A DNA stretch of 64,000 nucleotides, from NCBI RefSeq assembly GCF_963678635.1, contig NC_087071.1, forward strand, positions 47,598,889 through 47,662,888, given 5' to 3'. The notes under the pieces were generated by a model. The model was given only the letters and a program-made list of their open reading frames with translations. It was not told the origin of the DNA and did no database searches. This DNA comes from Symsagittifera roscoffensis. Taxonomy: Eukaryota > Xenacoelomorpha > Acoela > Convolutidae. Below, in pieces: positions 34,458 through 46,982 of this stretch; the first letter of the stretch is position 1, and the number at the start of each line of letters is the position of its first letter. Both the position numbers and the translations under genes were made by a program.

Positions 34458-34657
34458 NNNNNNNNNNNNNNNNNNNNNNNNNNNNNNNNNNNNNNNNNNN
34501 NNNNNNNNNNNNNNNNNNNNNNNNNNNNNNNNNNNNNNNNNNNNNNNNNNNNNNNNNNNNNNNNNNNNNNNNNNNNNNNNNNNNNNNNNNNNNNNNNNNN
34601 NNNNNNNNNNNNNNNNNNNNNNNNNNNNNNNNNNNNNNNNNNNNNNNNNNNNNNNNN
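34458..34657. other. Assembly gap (200 N)
   Basis: Exactly 200 undetermined bases, probably of arbitrary length. It falls inside element C ORF2, so the end of C and any 3' LTR are hidden or lost. Confidence 0.99.
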
Positions 34658-34684
34658 AATTGTTGAAAGAAATTTTTAGTTGTG

Positions 34685-34685
<1 letters not shown>

Positions 34686-34734
<49 letters not shown>
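34686..34734. repeat. (AT)n microsatellite
   Basis: About 24 uninterrupted TA units beside the assembly gap, likely the reason for the gap. Confidence 0.97.
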
Positions 34735-34737
<3 letters not shown>

Positions 34738-34860
34738 GAGCATAGGTGAGTGTATTTACCTATTTAAACACGACTGAAGTTTTTAACCTGTGTTAGACAC
34801 GTATTCACTGTGTGGCGACGTGGTGAGTTTGGGTAAGCTCGCCTGGAGAGGGTGAGTACC

Positions 34861-35764
34861 TGTGCCAGTCGGTCATATTTGGAAGTTTGACCTTGAGAAA
34901 AGCAAGAGCACTTGATTTTGGAGTGAAATATAATTTTTCAAAAAATCGAATGGAGCCTGTCATGCACGATTTTCTCGCGATAACTGAAAACCGAAAAAGA
35001 GAAATCAGAACGATCGAGTAACAATCGCGGGAAAGTTGCTAGATAAAACAGTGGGAAATTGCTATTCGCAATTTCTGTCACAATAAAACAAGAGTAGAGC
35101 TGTCCCATCTGAAACAGAGACAAGCGTATTCCCGAGAACTGGATTATCATTACTCGATTGGATTGTTGTTTGAACTGGACTAGAGTGAACCTTCGGTGGA
35201 TAGGTGGACAGCTTGAGTGTCCCAATGGTTCACGAGAAACTATATCCAGAGATAAAACTTGTCCTTGTTGTTGAGAATGATAAACATTAAACTCATTTAG
35301 TTACATTATTTAATTCTCGAGTTGCTGACCGACTTGATTACTCCCAGTTCTTGAGCGTGCTACAATGTGAGTACTTAATTAAAATTTCTAGAGTGTGTTT
35401 TATGATTGTTATGTTGAGGTGAGGCGAGTTTTAGGTTGATCCATCTGAAGTGGATCAAAGTTCCACTGTCTAATAAAAAGTAACTTAACGGATTGTTCCG
35501 ACCCGGTTTTTAACGGCGTTCATGTATTTTGGGTATCTAGAGACCTAAGTATGGGGACGTTATTATTTCTAGAGTGGGGGGATATTTTGGTAGTAGCCTT
35601 TAAGCTGTAACGGGTCGTAGTCTCATGTCACAAGCGAACCGAATTGGCTCCGACTGATTTGAGGTAGAAAAACACAAGAGATAGTGTCCCTGACTCTTGA
35701 GCCAATGGTTATAGGGCCTATTTTTCTTAAGCCTCATGTGTGACTACAGTAGACGAATGTTACA
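34861..35764 (+). repeat. 5' LTR of element B
   Basis: 904 bp, TGTGCCAGTCGG...GAATGTTACA. Contains AATAAA at 35472-35477, a possible polyadenylation signal. No convincing TATA box seen. Confidence 0.94.
35472..35477 (+). promoter_or_regulatory. AATAAA polyadenylation signal in LTR
   Basis: Located ~290 bases before the LTR end and present in the full-length LTRs. Role inferred from LTR biology. Confidence 0.5.
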
Positions 35765-36273
35765 TAGTGTTTTTATGGCGCTCCTGGGTGTTTACGACAT
35801 CAAGACTACGGAGTCGAACCCACTTGAGACAGCTTCGGGCTACATGCCCGTTCTAGAGTACCGGTGGTACGGTTCGACAGGAACGTGCAAACCTTCCGGT
35901 TGTACCGTGATAGCTTTTTAAGAAAACTCGAGAAAACTTCCTGGTACGCTCTTCGAACGAGGCTTAGCTAACCGAGTAAAGGGGGGCAACTAGGGGGACA
36001 AAAACACGAGCAAAAAGACAAAAAGCAAAACAAAAACCAAAAAAGAATAGAAAAAGGAACAAAAACCATAAAACGAAAAAAGACAGTTACTTTGACACCA
36101 GATTGTATAGTTGGATCAAACCTTTATATTAATTAAATAGTATACCCATACTGTTTTAAAAGTTCGATCGTTTCGATCAACCTAGCAATTTAACCCAGTA
36201 ACCATAATAAAGTGCCCGAGTGTGGGGCGTTGTCAAGGGTTTTCAGATAGCTTGGAACTTAGCTGGACAACAA
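35765..36273 (+). other. 5' leader of element B, LTR-proximal part
   Basis: Contains the PBS, short hairpins (CGGGC-TACAT-GCCCG near 35848) and an A-rich stretch (35997-36085). An apparent 61-codon ORF (35736-35921) starts inside the LTR; its counterpart in A has a TGA, so it is not annotated as a gene. Confidence 0.7.
35776..35790 (+). promoter_or_regulatory. Putative tRNA primer-binding site, element B
   Basis: TGGCGCTCCTGGGTG, 11 bases after the LTR end, identical in A and D. Confidence 0.6.
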
Positions 36274-36460
36274 AGAGACTTGACTGGAAGAGGTGACCAG
36301 CCGAGTGGGAAAGTGGTTCAGGAGCACTTGAGCTGAAACCAATAGGAGACTTGACTGGAAGAGGTGACCAGCCGAGTGGGAAAGTGGTTCAGGAGCACTT
36401 GAGCTGAACCAACAGGAGACTCGACTGGAAGAGGTGACCAGTCGAGTGGGAAAGTAGCAA
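36274..36460 (+). repeat. ~70-bp tandem repeat, three copies, element B leader
   Basis: Units contain GAGACTTGACTGGAAGAGGT and GTGGGAAAGTGGTTCAGGAG. Shared with the A and D leaders. Confidence 0.92.
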
Positions 36461-37326
36461 AGAAGGATTTGGCAGTTCTCGAGTTCTCAAGTTGGGCAGA
36501 ACGGGTATCGTTAAAATCCACATTAAATTATAGGAGATAAGTGTAAAATTGGATAAGCGAAATCCCCTGGTTTTGAGGAACGTTTTTACTTAAGCAGGCC
36601 TGGAGACAGGTCTACGGTTTTCTCTTGAGAGGTTTAGCACCCGGCGCTTAAGGTAATTTTTAGGCTTAAGAAGGGGGCTAAAAAGGGGGAGGTTAGAAAG
36701 GGGGCTGGTCAGATTAGAGGTTGGCGGTTGCAATTGTAAAAAGGGGGGAAATTAGAGTAACTAATTAATCAACATCGTTGATTTAGTTACATTAGTCATT
36801 AACACGCGTTGGTAATAATAGGTGGACATCGAAATTTAAACTCGACTTAAGGAAGGTACCCTGGTCGGATTGGTAGGGGGGAACGGACGTAGACAATTCA
36901 GGTGATACCCAATAAGATTATTAGTTGGGGGGAGGAAAACGCGTGGCAATTAGGTACCAGACATTTTTTTCGACAAGAAGTAGACATTGGTCACCTTTGA
37001 ATTTTAGGTGGGTTCATCTTTCTGTTTTTATTACTTTTTCTAGCTTGGATTTTTTGTTGCATTTTGGTGAGGATTTGTGTTTAGTTTTTATACGAACAGG
37101 TGATCACAAGATACCTGCGCACAGGTTTTGGTTTCAAGTGGCTTGGAACTCTGAAATAGAGGGTACTAAAAAGAAATAAGAAAAAGGGGGGTCAGCATTT
37201 GGCCTTTAAGAGAGGGTTTTTGGGAAAATTTTACTAGAGCTTGAGTGGTGGTACAAGGTACAGTGAATCAAGAAGTCCCCATAAAGAGGAAGAAAGAGGT
37301 CCCACCGCTCAGACACTTGTCAACAG
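36461..37326 (+). other. 5' leader of element B, middle part
   Basis: Non-coding, with G-rich purine runs at 36670-36760 and 36880-36930. Matches A and D. An apparent 84-codon ORF (36925-37179) lacks recognisable similarity and I do not call it. Confidence 0.7.
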
Positions 37327-38048
37327 TCTTGGGACAGTGCCAAAGAAGTCTTGGGACAGAGCAGTCTTGGGACAGTACGGTTTGGGACAGTGGTCTTGGG
37401 ACAGTGGTCTTGGGACATTGGTCTTGGGACAGGGGTCTTGGGATAGTGGTCTTGGGACAGTGGTCTTGGGACACTAGCCTTGGGACAGTGGTCTTGGGAC
37501 AGTGGTCTTGGGACAGTGGTCTTGGGACAGTGGTCTTGGGACAGTGGTCTTGGGACAGTGGTCATGGGACAGTGGTCTTGGGACAGTGGTCTTCGGACAG
37601 TGGTCTTGGGACAGGGGTCTTGGGACAGGGGTCATGGGACAGTGGTCTTGGGACACTAGCCTTGGGACAGTAGTCTTGGGACAGTAGTCTTGGGACACTA
37701 GCCTTGGGACAGTAGTCTTGGGACAGTGGTCTTGGGACACTAGCCTTTGGACGCTAGCCTTGGGACAGTAGTCTTGGGACAGTAGTCTTGGGACACTAGC
37801 CTTGAGACAGTAGTCTTGGGACAGCGGTCTTGGGACACTAGCCTTGGGACACTAGCCTTGGGACAGTAGTCTTGGGACAGTAGTCTTGGGACACTAGCCT
37901 TGGGACAGTAGTCTTGGGACAGTAGTCTTGGGACACTAGCCTTGGGACAGTAGTCTTGGGACAGTGGCCCTGGGATAGTACTCTCAGGACAAGGGTCTTG
38001 GGACACTGACGGAAAGTACTGGGACAGTACCGAACAGTCTTGGGACAT
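37327..38048 (+). repeat. 14-bp minisatellite in the 5' leader of element B
   Basis: About 50 units of CTTGGGACAGTGGT and variants. From ~37690 the variants form a higher-order pattern of three units (CACTAGC, AGTAGT, AGTAGT; 42 bp). Same position relative to gag as in A and D. Confidence 0.96.
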
Positions 38049-38362
38049 TAGAAAGAAGCCCGGGACGGTACAAAGAAGAGTAGGGACGGTAATTGGAAGT
38101 CTTGGGACGGTATAAAAATTGAAGTAAAATTACAATAAGTATTTTAAGACAGAATTAAGACAGAACAAGACTAATCGGAACCCGGTACGGTTGAGACCAC
38201 AAATAAAGAAAGTTTCTCGAAAAGTTTTGAAAGAGAACTGGAACAAGGTTTTTATCACGTTGTATATTTCCTTTTAACAATTTTTCCACAAAAGATTTTA
38301 TTCGTAGATTAGAATTGTGTATATAGTAATATTGTAAATAAGAGCAATTGTAAATAGAAATA
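38049..38362 (+). other. Pre-gag leader of element B
   Basis: Non-coding, AT-rich; ends TAAATAGAAATAATGAG at the gag start, as in A and D. Confidence 0.8.
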
Positions 38363-41300
38363 ATGAGACGGAGTAGGGTACCGGTGCTAGAAAAAAGGTC
38401 AAGTGGATCAAACACGAAATATAACTCGTCGCTGCGCGGAACGACATCAAGGGGCCCAAGCAAAACAAAAGATAACTTTTCAGTTAGCATGGTCAGCACG
38501 AGGAGTAGCACCGAGAACAAGACGCGAGAAGGTGCTAAAGACAAACAGGTGGAGCCCACAATCGAAATCGATCTAAAGACACCAGACCAGAGCGTAGATG
38601 AAGTGGAGAAGAAGACAACGGAATCCACACCGATGCCCCATATGGAAGATCAAAATCCGAAAACCGTGGAGTTTTCGCCAATAGACGCGTTGGAAGACAC
38701 AACAGGCAATACCCGAGAAACGGTGAAAGACGACTCTCAAGTAAAGAAAACATCTTTTACAGAAAAGTTAGCGATGATGGTCGGAATGAAATCGAAAGAC
38801 AACACGGCCGAAGAATCACAGACTGGAAGAGCACGAACATTTGGGACAGTGAGCACGAAGGCACAGAAGCCGACCTAAAGGAAGAACAAGCCAGAACAGA
38901 AGATGCAGCCGAAAACAAGACAACGACTGATCATGAAACAGCTGCTCTTGAGCTTGGCGACCTGATGACAAAACTAAATCAGATCGACAAAAAACTAAAG
39001 TATAGTGAGGAAGATAGAGACTTAATAAGGAAAGAGTTAAAATACAATAAACACGAGTATCTGGATAGTTATTTTAACCTGGCTAAGGCGACAGACGAGA
39101 GACTCCAGCAGATGTCGGACAAGGTAGATGCCACCAATGAAGAACCAGATAAGAACATCAAAAAAGATATGCAACAGTTGAAAAACCGATATGATGATGT
39201 CAACAGCCAATTAGGTAGCCTGGAAAAGAGAATGGATATAATGAACAGGAATCAGGCCGAAATTTCGTGTGCAATACAGGCGAAATTGGATGCAATCTTG
39301 AGAAATTCTACTACATAAGAAAGACCGGCAGCGGATCGCACGCAAGGCACCCGAGTTGACTTTGTGGAACCACAAAGGAATAAACGGCAATCGACACCGT
39401 TGCCTTTAACAAGGGATGCGGTAAGCATAGCACCGACGGCTGCCAAAACAATCATGAAAAGTGGAACATCGAACACAATGAGTGGTCCGGGGGACTCGAC
39501 ACTTGGGTGGAAGTGATGAGATTACACCTAGAGCAAGATAACTTAATTGATGAAAGACAAGCATGCACAGCCATACTCAGCAACTTAGAAGGCACGGCAT
39601 TAAAATGCGTGGTTGCAAAGAAAGAAGAAGAACGCGATACCGCGGACAAGATCTTCGAAATATTGCTGAATCGATTCGGGTCAGGCATGAAGGGTCACCA
39701 AGCGATGATGCGATTTGAAAAGAGAAGGCAGAGGGACGACGAGTCAATTGATTGGTTCCTAGATGACCTCGAGGGCTTGAGAAGAAGGAGTGACCCAGAG
39801 GAGTCGACAACCAGAAGAAACTTTAGCATTGCCTCGAAGTTCATTGATGGGGTAAAAAGTGATGACTTAAGAACAATGTTAGCAACATACTACACATTGT
39901 CGAAAGACAGCGCACCAACCCCAGAAGAAATGAGACAGAAATCAAGGGAATACTTGCTGATGAAGCCCAAGAAATACTCATATTCAGAAAACAGGAACAC
40001 GCAAGGGGGAGGCCAACCCCAGAGGTCATCATGGTACAAGCCTAGAGATGATATGGACAAGCGCAGATCATGCGCGAACTGCGGGTCGGCGGATCACCAC
40101 GTGGCTGACTGCACAACATACAAACAAGGCATGAAGAGCCTAGGACACGCACCGGATGAGGAGGACATGAGCCAGATGGAGGAACACGAGTACTATAGTG
40201 GCTTAATCATCAAGATAGGCGCAAAATGCTTCTTCTGTAACCAGGAGGGGCACTTCAGAATGGATTGTCCCTTGTTCTGGGAAGCGGTCAAGGACCAGGG
40301 TCACCCAAACATAAGTTGGCATTAGCGGCGGTGCAGAATCAGCGGAATAGACAAAACGAGTTTGAATCTAGGAACTTAGGAGCACCAAGCACGGAATTGC
40401 CGACGAAAACAGTGAAAGCTGTAACACATGTTAATGGTGCGATAGAATCCGCGGCCGGAAACTCTCTAGAGATAAATTATGAGAAAGCGGCGACGGAAGC
40501 AATTGCCAAAGTGAAACAGGATCTGGCTGCGAAAGAAATAGAGCAACGACTAAAGCTGGAGATCGAAAGACAGAATTTCAACGAAGCATTAACCGGATCA
40601 AACCCAACACTAGAGGCTGTACCGGGCTCAACAAAGGCCGGGAATTGTAACACTGTAAAAATGGTGACGGGAAAGCTATTCGGCATATCGAAAATCGGGG
40701 CTAGAATAATGTCGATAATCACAGTGGGCGGCCACGAGGTAACCAGAAACTTGAGCGAACCGAGCGACCAGACAATAATGCACATTGACGTGTACGCAGA
40801 TTAATTGAGTTGTATAAGCCCACAGACGACTTCTAGAGCGTTGAGAGCACTACTTACGAGAGGGGGCAGCAAGTCGGTACGTGTTGACAACAGGTATACT
40901 GAAGCTTATGGTCCACACGAGTGATGCTAAATATAGATGGAATAAACATCTATACCAAGACAATGATAACATGTGACGAAGACCTAATTGGGCAAATCTA
41001 CGTAGGGAAAGAAGAGTTGAAAGTGAGATCAATTGGACACTGCGCCATGCTTGAAGAAGATGCGATGCACATCGGGACAGAGGCAGATGTGACAGGGCAC
41101 GTGCTAGACATAAGTGGCAAAAAGACTCAGTTACGTGGGTTACTTGATACGGGAGCAGTCTTGAGCGTCATACCAATCGAAACTTGGGAAAGGATGGGCT
41201 TTGACATAGGTGATTTGATAGACTCGAGGATAAGGCTGTCAGCTGCAAACAAAGGGGACCTTCGGGTGCTGGGCAGGACGCCGATAATAGCCCTCAATTC

Positions 41301-44300
41301 GGGGGAACGTAACCTGTGGATGAGCTTTATCGTGGTAGAAAACCTAGATGAATCTGACCAATTCATTTTGGGCAGAGACTTCATCAGGAATTTCGACGTA
41401 ACGATTGATCTAAATAACGCAATGTTCAGGATACGGAACCCGGATAGGAGGTACGCAATCAAACCGGTAATTTTAATAATGGCGAATGAAAACAAAGCAC
41501 CGGTATTCTTGAATAGGAGGGTGAGGCTAAAGGCGAATGAAGCGGCAATCGTAGGCTTGAGGATGAAAAATTACAAAGAACTAAGTGACAACAAGCAAGT
41601 GTGTATAGTTCCGAATCCTAATAGTCAAAGTGCTGCTGTTTTAGGAAGATCCTTCTCGATAACGAAGAGCGGCCTCTGCGTCAGTGTCTTGTTGAATACC
41701 CTTGATATCCCGATCACGATACAGAGAGGGAGGAAACTGGGATATGCTTTACCGGTTAAAACCCGATATGAAACAATCGAGAACTCAAAACAAAGTTGTT
41801 GATTGTCCCAATCATAGGGACAAAATTTGTATCTTGAGACGATTGCAGAAAATAAAAGATTCTTCAGGTCTTATTAAATCACTTAAGTCAGAGACGGACG
41901 ATGGGCTGTCGAGCTGTTCGAACTTTCCAGAGCGGCCCACACTAGATGAAATGCAAACTGATAAACCGGTTCTGCCGGAGATTGAACATTTGAGGGGCAA
42001 ACTGAAAGATGAACAGCTCGAAGCCATCAAGGACGTACTAGAGCGGAACGAGGAAGTTTTTTCGAGGCATAAAGCGGATATCGGGTGTTGTAATTTTGTT
42101 GAGCACGAAATAGAACTTGAGGAAAACGCGGTACCACACAGGGAGGGAGCGAGGCGCATAACCCCACACAAATCGGACGCGTGTAGAAAAGAAATCGAGA
42201 CGTTACTAGAGTATGACATGATAGAACCATCCAAGTCACCGTGGGCGTGTGGAGTAGTGATGGCCAAAAAGAAAGGCGACCAGTTGAGGTTTTGTTGTGA
42301 CTTTCGATACTTGAACTCCGTCACGGTGAAGGATGCCTATTCCATACCTAGGATTGGTGAGAGCCTCTCGAAGTTAGGTGATGCAAAATTTTTTACGACT
42401 CTTGATTTAGGCTCGGCCTTTTGGCAGGTACCACTAAGGAAGCAGGACAGGGACAAGACAGGGTTTGCCTGCGAGTTGGGTCTGTTTCAATGGAAACGGA
42501 TGCCGTTTGGACTTTGCAATGCCACAGCCACGTTTCAGCGGTTGATGGCACACGCGCTGATAGGCGTGACGAAGAAGTATGGCAATCTGGTAATGTGCTA
42601 CGTGGATGACGTGGTAATAGCGACGCCAACACTGGAAGACCACATAGAGAGACTTGACGAAGTGTTTGCATGCATGAAAAGGTCAGGGCTAAAGTGTAAG
42701 CCATCAAAGTGCGAGATACTCAAGGACTCAATAAAATACTTGGGCAGGATGGTAGACAAGCACGGCATCAAACCTGATCCGGACGCCGTGGAAGCGGTCC
42801 TAAGCTGGAAATCACCGAAGACAGAACACCAGTTGATGAGCTTCCTGGGTTTCGCTAACTATTATAGAGAGTTCATCAAAGGCTATGCGGACAAGGTATA
42901 CCCGATGCGACAATTAATGAGACACAAGGGCAAGAAGTTCACGTGGAACAACGCAGCAGAAGAGACATTCCAGAGAATAAAGAAAGAGCTATGTGAGGCA
43001 CCAGTACTGGGTATGCCGACTGAGAAAGGGATGTACGTGCTGGACACGGATGCGTCGTTAGTCGCGATTTCTGGGATTCTCCATCAAGAACAAGAATGGA
43101 ATGGGAAGACAGTCTTGAGACCGATAGCGTACGGGAGCAAAGTCCTGAGTGACACGGAAATGAAGTACGGAGCACCGAAAGCAGAGATGTTCGCGGTGGT
43201 TACCTTTGTCGAGAAATACAGGGCATACCTGGGCAGTGAGCCATTCAAGTTGCGAGTCGACAACCGAGCACTGAGCTGGCTGAAAACGTACTCAATGGAC
43301 CAAAGTTACATTGGGAGGTGGATAGTTCGCCTGGACGGATACAACATGATAATTGAGCATAGAACACGAGATAAACATCAGAATGCCGACAGCTTGAGTA
43401 AGAAGACGGAGTTCTATGAGAGACAAGAGCAAAGAGAGGCAGACAGACCTGAAATCAAAGATGGCTTCTCCTTCATGGACAAGGAAACGTACGACAGTCT
43501 TCCACTCACGAGATGGCTGGACAAATCAGGCAAACCGATTGAAGATCATCCTGAATTACCTAAAGAACCTCCAGAAAAGACCATCTTGAAGAAGAGCAGA
43601 AGGATTCCGATAGAGATAATACTCAAGTCGAAGATAGTGAGGGAGACGCTCAAGGCAAAAGGCTATGATCTTAACCAGGTAGAAGCAGGAACTGCACAGA
43701 TAGATGATGACTTAATGAGGTTTCTCGAGAAACTATCTCATGATAAGCCCGTGATCCAAGAGAAGGGTCAAGAGGAACCGGAAGTCACTATACTTCGGCG
43801 AAAAGAAACAGTGAACAATACTGACTCCTCAAGAGGAAGCGTCACTGACAGCAAAGATGTCGTGCGGTCACTAGTTGACAAAATCCTCGAAAACATTCTG
43901 GAGCAGTTCAAGGTTAGGAAAAAGAAAGTGACGTTCAAAGAAGATACTGAACACCTGGGACTAGGTCAAGAGTCCGGGGAGTGTTCCGTGTTCACGGAAG
44001 AAGAAACCGGAGAAGGAAAATTGTCCGGGGAGCGTGAAGGATGGGATGAAGACTCGGATGAGAGCAGCGAAAACCAAGACAGTCTGTGCATGATATTGGC
44101 GGAAGAGAAGACAAGGCACCACGACAGGGAGTTACAGACGGATCCATCTTCAGGAACGTACAATCTGGACATACAGGAGATACGAGGTGGTGAAGAACTT
44201 GAGAAAATAGCGGTTTCAAGGAAGCCATTCAGGAAACTATCATGCAACTCAAACGTCAGAACGAATCTGGTACCAGAAGATGATATGAAAATCGTGAAAA

Positions 44301-46982
44301 GGATGATATGCGTGAAGCTGAGTGATGACATCCACAACCCTGGTGAGATGAATGGACAGATCATGGCGTTAAAGGAGCATGTCAAGGCGAGATACAGGCT
44401 GTCAGACCTAATAAGAGCCCAAAAGAATAACAAAATGACAAGTAACCTCTCCAAATGGATCCAGTCGGGGGTCAAGGAGAAGGGGGAACTCGAGGAGGAC
44501 AGCTACAAGATCTTGAGCCAGTTCTACAAAGAAAAGAATGACTTACTCTACCACACAGCTGATGGGGTGGTAGCATGCAAGAGGAAAGATGAGGAGAAGA
44601 TATTACACAAACACAACCTCATCATACTACCACAATTGTATCAAACGGAGGTGCTTTTCAGATCGCACGACCAGATGGGGCACCAGGGGATAGACAAAGT
44701 ACAACAAAGGATACTTCACAGGTTTGATTGGCCAGGGATGAGAAAAGCTTGCGAGAGATGGGTGAATGCCTGCCTGGCATGCCTCCAGGTAGAAGACCCA
44801 AGGAAGATGAAGTTTCCCCTCAAGTCCGTCGAGAGCTCAGAGTTCAATGAAGTGGTGCAGATAGACCATCAAAAAAACTGCATGACGAAGTCGGGATATA
44901 ACCAGATACTGGTGATAATAGATCACTTCACAAAGTTGGCGGAAGCGGTTCCGTGCCAGACAGCCTCGGCCGAGGAGACATGTGATCATCTGATAACGCA
45001 TTCGATATCGCGGTATGGTTGTCCAATGACTTTCCAGTCGGACAACGGCAAAGCTTTTGTGGGGGACTTGACAAAAGAATTGATGAGGAGATCGCACATT
45101 GATCAAGCACACTCGACAACCTACCATCCACAGACCAACGGGTTGGTAGAGAGACAGAACAGGAACTGGTCAACATGTTAAGGATGTACTGCTCAAGATA
45201 CATGACGGACTGGGATAAATACCTGCCACAGGTAGTAGGGGCCTACAACAGTACACATCACTCAACGACGGGCATCAGTCCCTTCATGATGTTGACGGGC
45301 AGGGAGAGAGCAATGCCTCTGATATTCTTTTACCCGGAATACGAAGGGAAAAGGACGTCGCCTCAGGCATACGTGAAAGAAGCGATCAAAAGACAACAGG
45401 AGTTAAACGAGCTATGCAGAAGGAACACGGCGCAAGCGCAAATGAGGCAACGCAGAAAATATGACGAAAAATATTACAAGCAAAGCCATATGAAGTGGGC
45501 CAATACGTGTGGGTCTTCCAAAATGTCATACCGCCCAAGGGAACAAAGAAACTACTCAAGAAGTGGAGGGGACCATTCATGATAACGGAAGTTCATCAAC
45601 AAGGACGGTTCTATCGCTTGAGTACTGGGCGAGCGGCACATTATGAAAATCTGAAGCCTCACGTCCCGTCCCCGGAGGATTGGTGCATACCGAAGGACAT
45701 GGAGGGTCTTGAGTACCTGGTGGTAGAGCCAGCGTGTGAAGTGAATGAAAAAGGCACCAGAGAGAAGAATGATGGTAATGAGAACTTGAGTTTGGACGAC
45801 AATGAAAAGATAGAAGTGGAGTCTGAAGCAGGATCATTTGTAGAAGAAGACTGGAGCGACCCGGAGCAAGATGAGGTGCCGAAGTGGATGGAGCCAGATC
45901 AACCTATACCACCGGGAACCAGGACTGGCAATCGTAAACGGACCGGCATGAGGTACAACAGGTACGGGGATGACTTCTTGATCGATAAGATACAGCCAGA
46001 CGAATTGGGCGAGGAACTACTGAGTGCAGGCGAACTGGAAGCCGAAGAGGAATGGCAGGTCATTGACGATGGTGGACACTATCCGCAGGAAGACTACTCG
46101 ACACCAGAATTGGAGACGGATCTCGAACAGAGTGAGATAGAGAGGAGGGAGAACACGAACTTGAAGATACTAAAGTGGATGCGCGATGTCAAAGCCGAGA
46201 ACCACGAAGGACAAAGCATTCAACAAGTCGACGTGTCATCGGCAAATTATATGAAGGCAGAAGACCCTCTTTTCGGATGGACGGCAACAGACAGGCCACT
46301 GGACATTCCTCCGGACAATTCAGACCCGACGACATCGACGGGGACGTCGATAAATATTTTTGTCCGGGGAGTGGGGGTAGGACTTACCCACACCGAAAAT
46401 TTGATGATAAAGAAGCTCAAGGAAGTGAGAGAAACAAGCGAATTAGAACTGGAAGAAGAAGAGCCAGAGCCTACCATAGGTCGGAATTTCAAAACGACCT
46501 ACTCATTTGAAATACCCAATGAGTACTCGGAAAACATCATGATAACGGATAGCGACTTCATCCTGTCAAACAGGACTAGCGCGATCTGCATCATGGCGGA
46601 CATGAGTTTCAAATCAAGATTGGAAGCTGACTTCAAAAGAGAGTACCAGAACGTGGAGTTTCTGTTCAGACAGAGACCAGGACTGGGAGGGATGGCAGCG
46701 CTTCCACCATCAGTAGCACAAGTCCCGGGCAAATATCTGTGCTTCCTAGTGACGAGGGTCAATGACAGGAACACAATTAATCCCGAACACGTGATGTTGG
46801 CACTAACAAGACTACGAGACTTCATGATTGAAAGAGGAATAACGGAGGTCTCAATGCCGGTGTATGACCCAAACAGGGGCAAACTGAGCTCAAGGGAATT
46901 GTACGCTATCCTACACGTAGTCTTCGCGGAAACTGAGATAATGGTGTATCTGCACAATAAATACTACTTGAGCATCGCCTGA
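38363..46982 (+). pseudogene. Gag-Pol of element B, broken by about eight lesions
   Basis: Very similar to the intact A protein along its whole length. Lesions seen by comparison: 1-base loss near 38855; CAA to TAA at 39316; ~160-base deletion near 39495 removing part of Gag before the capsid-like domain; 1-base loss near 40305; TAA at 40802; shift near 40920; short deletion near 41797; loss near 45160 just after the integrase VERQN; shift near 45480. The longest open part (41702-45181) holds RT with YVDD, RNase H and most of integrase with its catalytic residues. Zinc knuckles and DTGA protease motif are intact. Confidence 0.95.
46530..46982 (+). other. Macro-domain-like C-terminal module, element B
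   Basis: Nearly identical to the A module; AICIMADMSF, GKYLCFLVTR, LTRLRDFMIERG, SMPVYDPNRGKL. It lies in the last open stretch (45495-46982) and is uninterrupted. See the element A module for the reasoning. Confidence 0.65.

Noticed and set aside
35736-35921. 61-codon ORF just after the LTR, also at 61030-61215
   Set aside because: The equivalent frame in element A has a TGA; conservation is explained by leader/PBS sequence.
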